From assembly GCA_003550305.1 (NCBI GenBank), contig QKYT01000593.1, positions 23,969 through 74,578 of the forward strand: a stretch of 50,610 bases of DNA, in the 5' to 3' direction. Source of the stretch: Glomus cerebriforme. Its lineage: Eukaryota; Glomeromycota; Glomeromycetes; Glomerales; Glomeraceae. The stretch's first letter is position 1; each line of letters starts with the position of its first letter. This document shows, piece after piece, positions 1 to 10,445 of this stretch. The notes under the pieces are model-generated. The model was not told the origin of the DNA, did not search any database, and worked only from the letters and a program-made list of their open reading frames with translations. Made by a program: the position numbers and the translations under genes.

Positions 1-2303
1 TAATCTTGTGTATGTTAACTTTTTTAACTGATATACAATTACTTTTCTATCTAGAAACATTTTTTTAAAGAAAACGCGATGATTATTATTAATCTGCTGA
101 ATAAACATTCAATCATATGATTCATAATATATTTTTAATTTATATATTTAAAATATTTTTTTTTATTTTAAAATCATTTATAAAAATAGTTGAACTGCGC
201 CTGATATATATATAATTTTTTTTTTTTTTTATTTTCGCGAATGATTATTATGATTATGAGATTATGATTTATATTGATTATACTGCGCCCATCAAATCCC
301 ACTGCGCCAACCATAAACAAATTTTTTTTTTTCCAACTCTTCTTAATACGAAACCAAAAAAAGATTCATCGAAAAAAATAATTGTAAAGTATTTTTTATT
401 ATTTGATTTAACTTATATTGAATTGTTGTCGTACCAATGTTTACAAATTTCAAATATAAAAGCGGCTTTTGTTCCAGTCCTTCCAATTTTAATTATTTTT
501 TTTTCCTTTTTTTTTTTTTTTTTTTTACAAAAAAAAATTACTCACCTACCTTTAGAGTATTAATATTGTCGTACTTTTCCTATATATTCTAAAGATAATT
601 ATGTAAAAAAAAAAATTTAATAAAAAGAAATAAACGTTTCTTATTTAATAAGAAGATGAACAAAAAAAAATTTATTATTTAGCAATAAATTAGTTGGCAT
701 CAAATATTTTATATTCAATATATTCAGGAATAAAAAAGAATACATAATTGCAATTTATATATATTTCGTTTAAACTCTCTATAATAGAATTTAAAAGAAA
801 ACATTAAAGGATTATGAGGATTATGGAAGAAATTAATATATAGAAAAATTTGAAATCGGAGAATTGGGAGCGTTTAAAGATATTTTAGATATTTGAAGTA
901 TTTTACAGGATGATGATGAACTATCTATTGGCCATGAAAAATTATAAAGTAATCATTCTTTTTTATGATATGTAATATAACCAGGACATATGCTGGATGA
1001 TATTTCTTAAATAATATTAAAGAGAAAAGAGAACAAAAGATAACAACACTATCATCATCAACATTATATCATGCTACATCAATTAATAGACTATATTTTC
1101 AATGTTTGGATCAAATAATTCGCTCCAAATTGATCATTTATTAGAAAGACGCGTAATTTCTTATCATTTATATTAAAAAAAATTATATCAAAGGAATCAA
1201 AGTTCATGAATCCGATTTTGATTGAAGTTTAATTATCAATTGTGATATTTAATGGATTTTGTATATAGAATACTTTTTGAAAAAAAAAACCTTTCTTTGC
1301 AAATGTTTAAAATGTTTTTACATTCTTAATCCTACGAGTATGATGAAGACATTTTTAATTATCAAGAAAATTCCGGTGATGATATCAGAAACATGCGATT
1401 CTTGCACACATTTTTCAAAAAAAAAAAAAAAAAAAGTATTAAGGTACGTTTAGTAATTATAGATGTGATCATAATTTTATATTCAAAGAATTCAATTAAT
1501 AACTTATCATTTAAGAAATTGATTTTTCTAATATGAGTTATTAGATTTAAGATCATTTACTTAGAAACGATTGATTTTCGTTTACCTTATTACAATCAAC
1601 AATTGATAGTTTGGAAAATGAATCATCATAATAGTTTTAGCACTTAAGATGCTTTATTCAAAGTTAAATTTCTTATTATTTCTCTCATTATAATAATTTT
1701 TTACAGAGTTACATTTTATCGCGTTTTTATTATAGCGTGTTGAGCTATCATGAACGACGATTCGCAATCAGTTTGTAACGTAAAATTTCTCAATTTTTTT
1801 TATTAGCCATTCTTTTTGACATATGATTAATCCCTCATAACCTATAAATATTAGTAGTTTGATGAAAATATCCACGAAAAAAACAAAATTTATACTTATA
1901 AATAAAATAGGTATGCTGCGCCATTCCGCTGAAAAATTTTTGAATTTTTATTTTTTAAGATTGAATTATAATTTTGCAATGATTGATTAGATAACTTTAT
2001 TATCAAATATCCGGAAAAAGTTTATACAGGATAATTTATTAAAATTATAACGATAAGGTCTCCGCAGTTTATACTGAGCACAGTAGTGTTTTTTTGACCA
2101 ATCACATTACGATATTTAATTTTCGTTGACGAAAAGTACATTATCGTTAATGTTAAGGTAGGTTTAATTTGTTTCTTTGTTATAATAAGTTATTTAATGT
2201 TAAAAAAATTTTGCTTTCAAAATAAATATATTATCTAATAACAATACTTCAGTTTAACAAATCAAAGGATATCCCGACTTCCGAGAAAAGGTACGTAGTT
2301 TAT
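1..2303. other. AT-rich intergenic region, no supported gene
   Basis: No exon chain or recognisable protein could be assembled here on either strand. The open frames present (for example 264-563 and 1259-1453) are made of homopolymer-derived Lys/Phe/Ile runs and have no codon bias. The stretch holds long T and A runs, several CTGCGCC words (about 197, 283, 303 and 1915), and a short fragment near 1375-1420 whose translation resembles one at about 15550-15600 (see findings). Some of it may be old decayed coding or repeat sequence. Confidence 0.6.
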
Positions 2304-4033
2304 TTAATTTTTAAACTTTTGAAGCATTCCTTTTGCAAAATCAACATATTCTTCACGAGTCATTCCCATCAAAACCACATCTACAACACCACTATTTAAT
2401 AAAAATTCTAAAGCAACTTCTTCAATTCTTTTATTTTCATCTTTTAACTCTTCAATATTATATTTTTCAATTAAATAATTTCTAACAGCTTGTGATCCGC
2501 GATGTCTTACTTCAGTTTCAAATGTATTCAAGAAATGCTGTAATATTGAATTAATGTCTGCTTCCACTTGAAACTGTCTAATAGTAGAATTAACTTTGAG
2601 AGAAGATTAGTATTAAAAATTACCCATCATCATTAGGAAGTGACATTATAATATCGTAAGAAAACATATACCTGATATTTGATAATTTTCCCATTCAAAT
2701 ACATTTTTAATATAAGGAAGCACATTATCCATTTGCTTAATCAAATCTATAATAAACCGAATTTGTCCGTCGAAATTTGATTCCCCTCCACGCCTTAACG
2801 TTTCGAGATTAGATATTGTAGAGGATTTAATATGTTCATAATCTGTTTTAGGATAACTTGCCAAACGAAAAGCACCATCTTCGTTAAAAGCATTAAGAGG
2901 TCTATTAATAAATACCTTTTTAAAAAAAAAACGGTAAATACAAAATTAATGTCTCAATTTTATTAATACATTTAATAATAACAATAATAATAATCTTTTT
3001 TTTTGATTACTTTTAATCCGTTTTGTTTGGCCCATCTCGCAGTGGTTTCCAAACCGCACCTTTCTAATAAATTGGCAGGCATTTGCACAGCGGCAAAACC
3101 ATGATTTTCGGTTTTTCTTACGCGTTTTGAAGCTTCCTTTGCGCGATCAATTAAATCATAAAAAGGTAAAAAATGTTTATCTTCTTCAGTTAAAGAAAAA
3201 CTGTTGGAGCTAATACCATAAGAAAGAATTTGCCCTTTGTAAATTGCTTCTTCCATTGATTCAAAAGATTGACTAATCCTATCCAACATTTGCTTCTGAT
3301 ATCCTATTTAATAAATAATAATTTTAATTACATTCATTAAAATTATATTCAGTACTGTAGTTACATATATCATCCCAACCTTTCACATTTTCATTGGAAG
3401 ACTTGATTTTATCCATAAGAAAATATTCTGGGTTGTGTATGAACAAGATATCAACATATTTCGTTTGCATACGATGTAAACTACGATTTATTTGATCTCT
3501 ACAGAATAATTAAAATTAAAAATATTTAGATTAAGATATTCGTTGTCGGAATTTTCTCTTTAAAATGAAAAATTGTCCGTACTTCATAAATTCTGGGTGA
3601 ATACAGTGAAAACAATTAGGTCCATAATGTACAATATGTTCATCTGGAACATTCTAAAATCATCAATCGATTAATCTTATTTTATCAAAATACTTTTTTT
3701 TTTTTTAAAAAAAAAAAAATTAATGAAAAGAGACCATACTTTAAATGATCCATTTTGATACAAAGTCATGTTATTTCCTTGAATATAACCATATTTAGTT
3801 GCAAGAAATAATTCAGATCGTGATAAAAGATTTTTATTAGAACTCTTTAAAACTTTTCCCACTAAACTTTCGCTTTCCCCATCACAATAATTAGTCGAAG
3901 TGTCAATCACATTGATCTTTGAACCATCAATTTCCCTATTTAAAGCCTTATATAATGCATTTTCATTTAATTTACTTCCTAAGCACATACGATACATTCC
4001 AATACCAACACGCGATAATTTTTCAATGGACAT
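2304..4033 (-). CDS. Aldo/keto reductase family protein (multi-exon)
   Basis: This is an NAD(P)H-dependent aldo/keto reductase-type (TIM-barrel) oxidoreductase; the substrate is unknown and a cytosolic location is expected. Exons I place at 4033-3740, 3653-3583, 3498-3380, 3303-3011, 2915-2624 and 2577-2304. The start is the ATG at 4033 (MSIEKLSRVGIG). Visible family signatures are VIDTSTNYCDGESE in the first exon (the Asp/Tyr active-site region), TKYVDILFIHNPEY, ILSYGISSNSF, VFINRPLNAF, and GVVDVVLMGMTREEYV near the C-terminus, the cofactor phosphate-binding part. Two points are odd. The third exon needs a weak GTTGGG donor, because the better GTAACT donor yields a stop. In exon 5 the frame reading ...ENYQISG must shift by one base to reach the conserved-looking SYDIIMSLPNDDG before the last intron. 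The family call is firm; whether this copy is intact is open (real frameshift, assembly error or missed intron). Confidence 0.85.
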
Positions 4034-4277
4034 TATTATGAAGGTCAAAGTCTGAAGAAAGAAGAATAAAAATACTTTTTAATAATTGGTATGTAATATC
4101 AGAAAAAAAAATTTCCCACGTTCCTGTCGTAATATTTACATTTGAGTTCAACTGCACCACAGAAATTTAGTTACACAGATTTTCATATTAAAGCTTTTTT
4201 TTTTTTTAGCATGTAATTAATTCCCTGGCAATCGCCTGTTCAGAAAGTAAAGCAATAAGCCACGTCGATTTTATATC

Positions 4278-5452
4278 ATGTCTTCTTTTGTCCCAAAATG
4301 TACTTTTGAGACACATTTTCTAAAATCGGAGAGCTCACATCAAAAGTTTATACACCAGCTTTTGCAACTTGTGCAAATCTTTATTGGCAAATGGAATTTA
4401 CTCCTGTATGTTTAATTTACAATTAAAATAATTTATTTATTAGTTCAAATATAGGTATACAGATATTTATGAATATATATGATGTACGTATGTAATATAA
4501 ACTTTTTTTCTTTTCTGTTATAGACTAATGTAGGTTCTAAACAAGTTTGTTCAGTTTTTCTTTACCCAATTGCAAGTCCAGAAGATGATGATCTAGAAAC
4601 TTCACGACCAAATCGTAATACGTTAACAGCAAAAATTTATCTAACAGATCAGAAACTCAAACAGAAATTAAATTTCGCACTATTTCTAAAATGGAATTTT
4701 CTGCACTATTTCCTGGTATATCAATTAACCTTAATATAATAATAAAACAAGTGCATGTTAATAATTCAAAAAAAAATTAATTATAGGATGGAGTAATTTT
4801 TGTTCAATTCAATACCTCCAGAGGATGAAGTTATCATTGGAGCACAATTTTCTAAAACTGAAATTATACATACGTTGCAAGAAACACCACTTCCCGGAGG
4901 AACATTCATTCCTGATGATTTGATAGAGAATCAACTGGATAAAATTGAATATGCTGATGTTAGATTTGATGTACAAAATAAATCTATTTATGCTGAACCG
5001 AATATTTCCAAAAGTTATTTCGAGAAGTCAGAGACCTTATGTGTAGAAGCAATTTTGTGTAGGGTATCAGAAATATCAGTCCAGTGCGTAGGAAGATAAG
5101 AAGGATTAAGATAACCAACTTTGAAGCGACAACCTTTTATGAAATGCTTCGTTTTCTTTATACAAATCAAGTGAGATTTAGTCCCTTAGTATCTCCGCTT
5201 CAAATGTTTTGCATTGCAGATAAATATCTTTTATCTGAACTTTGACAACTAGCAAAATGTGAAGCATTAGAGCTCAATGTGGACAATGTTTCTGAAGGTT
5301 TATTCGACGTTGCATACAAATGGCCAGAAATAAAAGAACCTTTTATAAAGTTTCTTATCGAGAATTCAAAAGTTAGTCAAATCCCTGGATTTGATGCTAT
5401 CCAACAGCTTATCCAAGTTTCAAAATTTTGGTTAAAGAAATATTTACTTTAG
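4278..5452 (+). pseudogene. Decayed MATH-BTB (speckle-type POZ-like) gene
   Basis: Proteins of this layout use the MATH domain to bind substrates and the BTB domain to dimerise and recruit cullin-3 ubiquitin ligase. Pieces lie in order on the plus strand. The start is MSSFVPK at 4278. A MATH-like segment follows (VYTPAFATCANLYWQMEF; intron donor GTATGT; then CSVFLYPIASPEDDD). Next come FRTISKMEFSALFPG, IIGAQFSKTEIIHTLQ, the BTB start YADVRFDVQNKSIYAE, and the BTB tail EATTFYEMLRFLYTNQ, QMFCIADKYLL and KCEALELNVDNVSEGL. The pieces are in different frames. I see shifts near 4330, near 4660 and in the T-run at about 4797, a disrupted stretch around 5030-5095, and an in-frame TGA at 5243-5245. 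With that many lesions it is almost certainly a dead copy. Confidence 0.8.
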
Positions 5453-6508
5453 TAACTGATGAAAGAAATGATTGACTTTATCATTAGAAATAAAATTTAT
5501 TATGATAAAAGATAATTTCAATTAATGAAAGGTTTGTCTGTGCAAATTTTTCTATTTGATGCATATCTAATATTGGGCTGTGAATTTTTATTCGATCGAA
5601 GTGCTAAAATTAGTAATGATAAGCAATATTTGTCCAAATAAATCACGGAATAAATTTAAAACATGGACTGTCATACGTTTAACTAATTAATTATCATATC
5701 ACAAAGTTTTTTTTTTAAATTCTTTTTGCAGAACAGTAATATATATCATATATATATTTGACGGTATAAATTGATTTTATTATAAATTTAAAAATATTAT
5801 AGGTCTTTTAAAACGAAAAAAGAAATATAATATTTGTATATTCGGGGGAAATCGAAATAAGAAAGAATTCATTAAATTGATTTATCGATCGTAAATGATA
5901 GCGATAGTAAAAATATATATATTATAATAATAAAAAGCGGATAAACCCATTTTCCGTCATTTGTATAATAAATAAATTTGGAAGTATTTTTAAAATACAT
6001 TCGTTATTTACGATATACATAAAAGAAACGCGATCTTTGAATGTTCTAAATTTAGTCCATTGCTAAATTTTTAATTAAAATTGTTTATTCAAATCATCAA
6101 TTATAGAAAATTAATAACAATAATATAATCAATAATATAATTGTGTTCCCTTTTTTTACCAATATCTTCACTTGATAACAATGGATCGCGTAAATTACAT
6201 CCAATCAAAGCATATTTTTATTGTTTCATACAAAAGCAAATATACGATCTTTAAACGGTTTGTTCCGGCTCAAATTAAATTCAATTCGGTAACTCCTACC
6301 AAATCGGGACTTATTGTTTATCCACAAAATTTCCAAATGTACACGCGAAACGAATGTAACATAACAATAAACTCAAAATTTTTCAATAAAAATAAAAAGT
6401 AATTTATTACATCATAAAAATAAAAAATATATTAACATAATTAATACTCATAATCTATCTAAATGTTATATAGTTTATATAATAAATAATATATATATAT
6501 TAAATATA
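5453..6508. other. Intergenic, no supported gene
   Basis: AT-rich sequence between the MATH-BTB relic and the 3' end of the methyltransferase gene. One open frame from 6181 (ATG, about 73 codons, beginning MDRVNYIQSK) has mixed composition and ends at 6402, but it matches no family I know and has no splice partners. I do not call it a gene. Confidence 0.5.
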
Positions 6509-8183
6509 TTAATTTAAAGGTTTTTGTCCGTAAGCGACATAATGATCACCATGAGGTTTAAGTTCAGAATATTCATCTTCAAGTTTTTCAATTTGATTCA
6601 AATATTCTTCTTTAGTGTCAAATCCTAAAGATCTATAGGTAAAATCAGCCGTTACATGTAACCAAGTATTAAAAGATTGACTTCGAATTTCTCCCAACTA
6701 AAATATAAAAGAAAAAAATTTTTAAAATTTTCGTTATATTATTTATTTATTTAAATAACTTACCGCTCCAGCCCAACTTCCTATTGGAACAGAATACTTT
6801 TTATTTATTGCATTTACAAATCCACTTTCCGAAAGTATTGTTCCGAATTGTCTTATCAATTTAAGTTCAATATTTCTCGCTTTAAACATATCAACCCAGA
6901 ATTTCATTATTGATTTCATAATTTTTCCTGAAGGTCTAAAACGAAATTATTGTTAAATAATAATTGATGATTTAATAAATTTGATAAAAATTTGATTAAA
7001 AAAAAAAAATGATTACTTGTAACTCATATCGGTTTCCTAATTAAAAAATAAAATAAAATAAAAATAAAAATTAAATTAATAAATTTTAAGCGCGTAAATT
7101 TAATAAATTTTATGAAAGCAATTAATTAATTACCAAAAATTCGACCCATCCACCTTTCTTCAGAACTCGAAAGATTTCTGAAATTAGGGGTTTCCATTTG
7201 TTGGATTCAATATAAATCATGGTCATTCTCAAATATACAAAATCGAATGTTTCATCAGGATATGGAATTCCTTCTGCATAATGAACATAAATTATTTTAT
7301 TTATCAAATATTAATAGAAATATAAAATGTAGTGTATACATATATGTATGTATGTATGCAATTTCTTACTTTTTACATCTCCTTTAATAAATTCGCAATT
7401 ATCTGGGTAGGTTGAATCTGGATTATTTGGCTGCACATCAATACCATAAAAATCACAATTTGGATATTCACTAAATAGGTGGAACAGTATTGTAATTAAT
7501 AATTAATGATTTGAAAACTTTAATAATATAAACGGAAGGACTTACGATGCCATTTCCATCATCCAAATCCCGCTCCCGTAACTTAAAATTTATTAAAAGA
7601 AATGTACATTAATTAAACAAAGAATTTTCATGTAGGTAAATGTGGGTAAACATTTAATAATAAATTACCCTATTTCCAGACATTTCTAAAATAATAGATT
7701 TGTTAGATTATTATTTTTTTTTTTTAAAAAAAAAAAAGGAAAAATAATATTTTTTTAATATGTAAATACCTTCAAATTTTCCTTTTTCAAAGGCGAAATA
7801 AAATTCCCTTGGCACATATATTTATAAGTATAATGCTATTTCAAAAATGGTAAACGATTTTTTTAAAAAAAAAAAAATAATAATAATAATAATAAAAGAC
7901 ACGAAAGACTACGAAAAGATTAAATATTAAATTTATTAAATTTATATCTTACTTGCATTAAAGAGTGATCAATCTATTGTTTTTAAAAAGATTAAAAATT
8001 TAAAGTTAGAAAAGTTTTTTTTTTATTGTAAAGATTAAAAAAGAAAATGAAACTAACTTCATCGTCCCCCAAGTCAGGAATAAAATAAGGAGATTCTTCA
8101 TATGATGGAATACTGTCCATCCATTCCGTATTAATTCCAGATGAAGATGAGGCATTACTATCTAAGTCTGAATCTCTTTTCAT
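6509..8183 (-). CDS. Class I SAM-dependent methyltransferase, ten exons
   Basis: A predicted soluble methyltransferase of the fungal secondary-metabolism/TAM-like type; the substrate is unknown. Exons, all joining in phase: 8183-8058, 7973-7953, 7835-7770, 7685-7669, 7581-7546, 7470-7370, 7273-7134, 7036-7017, 6935-6764 and 6697-6509, giving 295 aa. The N-terminus is acidic and Ser-rich (MKRDSDLDSNASSSSG). HYTYKYMCQGNF precedes motif I, which assembles as CLEIGYGSGIWMMEMA across a 17-base and a 36-base exon. EYPNCDFYGIDVQPNN is the acidic loop that binds the SAM ribose, GIPYPDETFDFVYLRM is motif II, and FRVLKKGGWVEFLE is motif III. The usual motif I is E-x-G-C-G-x-G; Tyr replaces Cys here, which may be tolerated. 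Three exons are only 21, 17 and 20 bases long. The intact phase through ten exons argues that it is functional. Confidence 0.88.
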
Positions 8184-9389
8184 CGTTTCAAAAAAAAAAT
8201 TTTTTTATTTAAAAAAAAAAAGGAGCAAGACAAAATAAAAAAGTTAGAATAAAAATAAAATGAGAAAGAACGACAGTATAAATATAATTATTAATTTCAT
8301 GCAAATTGACGATATTTATTTAAAGTTTGAACTCAAAGTTGGCGCTAAAATGATGGTATTCTTTTTATCGAAAATGAATAAAGGATGTAACAGGAGGACA
8401 AATTTTTAGATCCCGATTTCCCAAATTCCTAATCGAAATCTTTCGAGATCTACATTTAAATTGAGTACAGTAACAGGAACCAATAATGAAATTTCTTGGG
8501 AAATAATATTTGTAGGTCATACTTTTTCATTCCATATAAAAGGTATGAAATTAAATTAATTATTACACGTGAAATAACAAATAAATAAATATAACTGCAC
8601 AGTTTAATATACGTTAGAAATTTAAAATTTAATGGAAATGGTTCAAAAGAAATTTGGTTTTGGTGTTATTATAAATATTATATAAAAGAAGAAAGAGTAG
8701 AAAGATCGAATAATTTAAAACAAACGTGGATTTTTTTTTATTGTATGATAGTGTGATACTTTGTATTATGTAGTGTATCTTTCTTGGCTACTGTTTGATT
8801 GATCCGATCTGTTCGATTTTGTACTACTAGCATGTATCATCTGAGACAAATCATATTTACAATATAAATAATAAACTTCATATTCACATTTTCTTTGTTT
8901 TAAGAATTTTAAGAATATTTTATTAAAGTTTAATTAATTTAATTAGTTTAATTATCATATGTACATTAAAGATTATCCTCACAGTAAATTTTTATTACCT
9001 AACGTGTTGGTTAAACGTATCCGATGTTATACTATCTACAAGATTTTTTTGTGTCTTGACGCGTTTATTTATTTGATATTTGAATTATTTATAGTATTTA
9101 TAATATTTATTAACCAGTCTTTATTGCTATTTATTAATATTTATTAAAGGATAATCAGATTTATCTGTCCAACATTAAAAACATTATAAAATCCTCTTTA
9201 TAGTTAACCTAGTTAACGTTACACTTAAAGTTTGTTACAGATGACCCATTTACATAATATATGGAATTTTCTATTTTCTAATTAATTAATTATTATTATT
9301 AATTTTTTTTTTTTTTTCTTAAAAAAAAAAAAATAATAATAATAAATAAAAAAGAATAAAAAATTCTATACCGAAATTACAAATTCCTA
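8184..9389. other. Divergent intergenic region with a small coding-like patch
   Basis: Region between the start of the methyltransferase gene (minus) and the start of the transporter gene (plus), so it should contain both promoters. A coding-like patch at 8409-8752 is listed separately. The remainder is homopolymer runs, for example a T15-C-TT-A13 tract near 9303-9333 just before the transporter start. An open frame at 8959-9147 is a low-complexity hydrophobic translation and was not called. Confidence 0.5.
8409..8752 (+). pseudogene. Two exon-like fragments of an unrecognised protein
   Basis: The first piece, 8409-8542, reads IPISQIPNRNLSRSTF through TGTNNEISWEIIFVGHTF to SFHIKG and ends at a good GTATGA donor. 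The second, about 8610-8752, reads RNLKFNGNGSKEIWFWCYY then YIKEERVERSNNLKQTW and ends at a TAG at 8750-8752. Composition and codon use look genic, unlike the flanks, but the two pieces do not join in phase at an obvious acceptor and no upstream start is visible. I do not recognise the family. It could be a decayed gene, or a short gene whose other exons I missed. Confidence 0.4.
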
Positions 9390-10445
9390 ATGAAATTATT
9401 ATCAAAGAAAAATTTAATTTCTCGTTCACGACTTATAAAATATGCGATATATATTTGTATTTTTACAATTTTTTGGAATATTATTGAAGGAGTTGTTTCA
9501 ATATTTTTTGGTAATGAGGAAGATTCGGTTAGTTTAACATTTTTTGGTATTGATTCATTTATTGAAGTAACTTCAGCAAGTTTAGTATTATGGAGATTTT
9601 TAACTGAATCAAAACCGGATGAAGAAAAAGCTATTCAAATTTTAGAAGAAAATTTAAGTAAAGAGAGAAAAGTTACTATTGGAATTGGATTATTATTCCT
9701 TTTATTATCTTTGGCTACAATATCAGATTCAATTGTTGCTTTAATACAAAAAAGAAAACCTGAAACAGCTATAGCAAGTTTAATTATTTCAAGTGTATCA
9801 TTATCATTTATGGGATTTCTTTGGTTAAGTAAAAGATATCTTGCTAAAATGTTAAATTCTTCTACAATGGCATCTGAAGCTCAATGTTCATTAGCTTGTA
9901 TTAAAATTACCTTTGTAGTATTTATTGGAAGTATACTTTATATTATATGGAAAGGTGGTTGGTGGTTAGATTCTGTTGCAGCTATTATTCTTGGTATTTT
10001 ATTCGCTAAAGAAGGTATTGATATGATTTTATGGGCTAAAAGTAAAAATTTTAATGGAGGTTGTTGTAAACATTGTAAAAGTGATGATGAAAAGGATGAT
10101 AAAAAAAATAATATAATCACAATTACCGTTGAACAACTGACTAGTTTTGTCAAAATTGATAGATTAAGTTTTCGTAAATCTACAAGTTCTACAAAGGATA
10201 ATATTTCATCTAATCAAGAAGATAATCAAGAAGATAATCAAGAAGAAGAAGAAAAGAAACTTGATTGTTGTTCTAAAAATAAATCTTCTAATGATGAATT
10301 TGAACAAAAGGAAATATGTTGTGAAGGAAGTTACAAATATGATGATGAAATAAAAAGGGAATCAATTAAACAGGAAGATATTGATAAGATTGAAGTAGTA
10401 AAGATTGAAGAAAAAGAATCAAATTGTGCATGTTGTCATGAATAA
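9390..10445 (+). CDS. CDF/TMEM163-like metal cation transporter with Cys-rich tail
   Basis: An intronless 351-aa membrane protein. About six hydrophobic segments lie between residues 17 and 215. The second carries Asp55 and Glu59 (GIDSFIEVTSASLVLWRF) and the fifth carries Glu163 (ASEAQCSLAC), the layout of metal-coordinating acidic residues in cation-diffusion-facilitator-type proteins such as TMEM163 and its bacterial relatives. WKGGWWLDSVAAIILG followed by FAKEGIDMILWAK is the family's typical last membrane hairpin. The expected role is proton-coupled export of zinc or a similar ion from the cytosol or into an organelle. Instead of the usual folded C-terminal domain, residues 222-351 are charged and disordered with several Cys clusters: CCKHC at 225-229, then CC pairs, ending CACCHE. 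These are plausible metal-sensing or metal-buffering sites. The start is the first ATG after the poly-T/A tract. Metal specificity cannot be read from the sequence. Confidence 0.82.
   Translation: MKLLSKKNLISRSRLIKYAIYICIFTIFWNIIEGVVSIFFGNEEDSVSLTFFGIDSFIEVTSASLVLWRFLTESKPDEEKAIQILEENLSKERKVTIGIGLLFLLLSLATISDSIVALIQKRKPETAIASLIISSVSLSFMGFLWLSKRYLAKMLNSSTMASEAQCSLACIKITFVVFIGSILYIIWKGGWWLDSVAAIILGILFAKEGIDMILWAKSKNFNGGCCKHCKSDDEKDDKKNNIITITVEQLTSFVKIDRLSFRKSTSSTKDNISSNQEDNQEDNQEEEEKKLDCCSKNKSSNDEFEQKEICCEGSYKYDDEIKRESIKQEDIDKIEVVKIEEKESNCACCHE

Noticed and set aside
264..563. 99-codon open frame near the left end
   Set aside because: Starts with a non-ATG-like context and consists mainly of poly-Phe/poly-Lys from T and A runs; no splice partner or family.
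2304..4033. A ~31-base intron in AKR exon 5 (GTATTTG...TATCAG) to restore the frame
   Set aside because: Its phase does not join the two frames, so it cannot explain the break.
6172..6402. Small plus-strand frame starting MDRVNYIQSK
   Set aside because: Balanced composition but no family, no introns and no conserved context; left as possible but unsupported.
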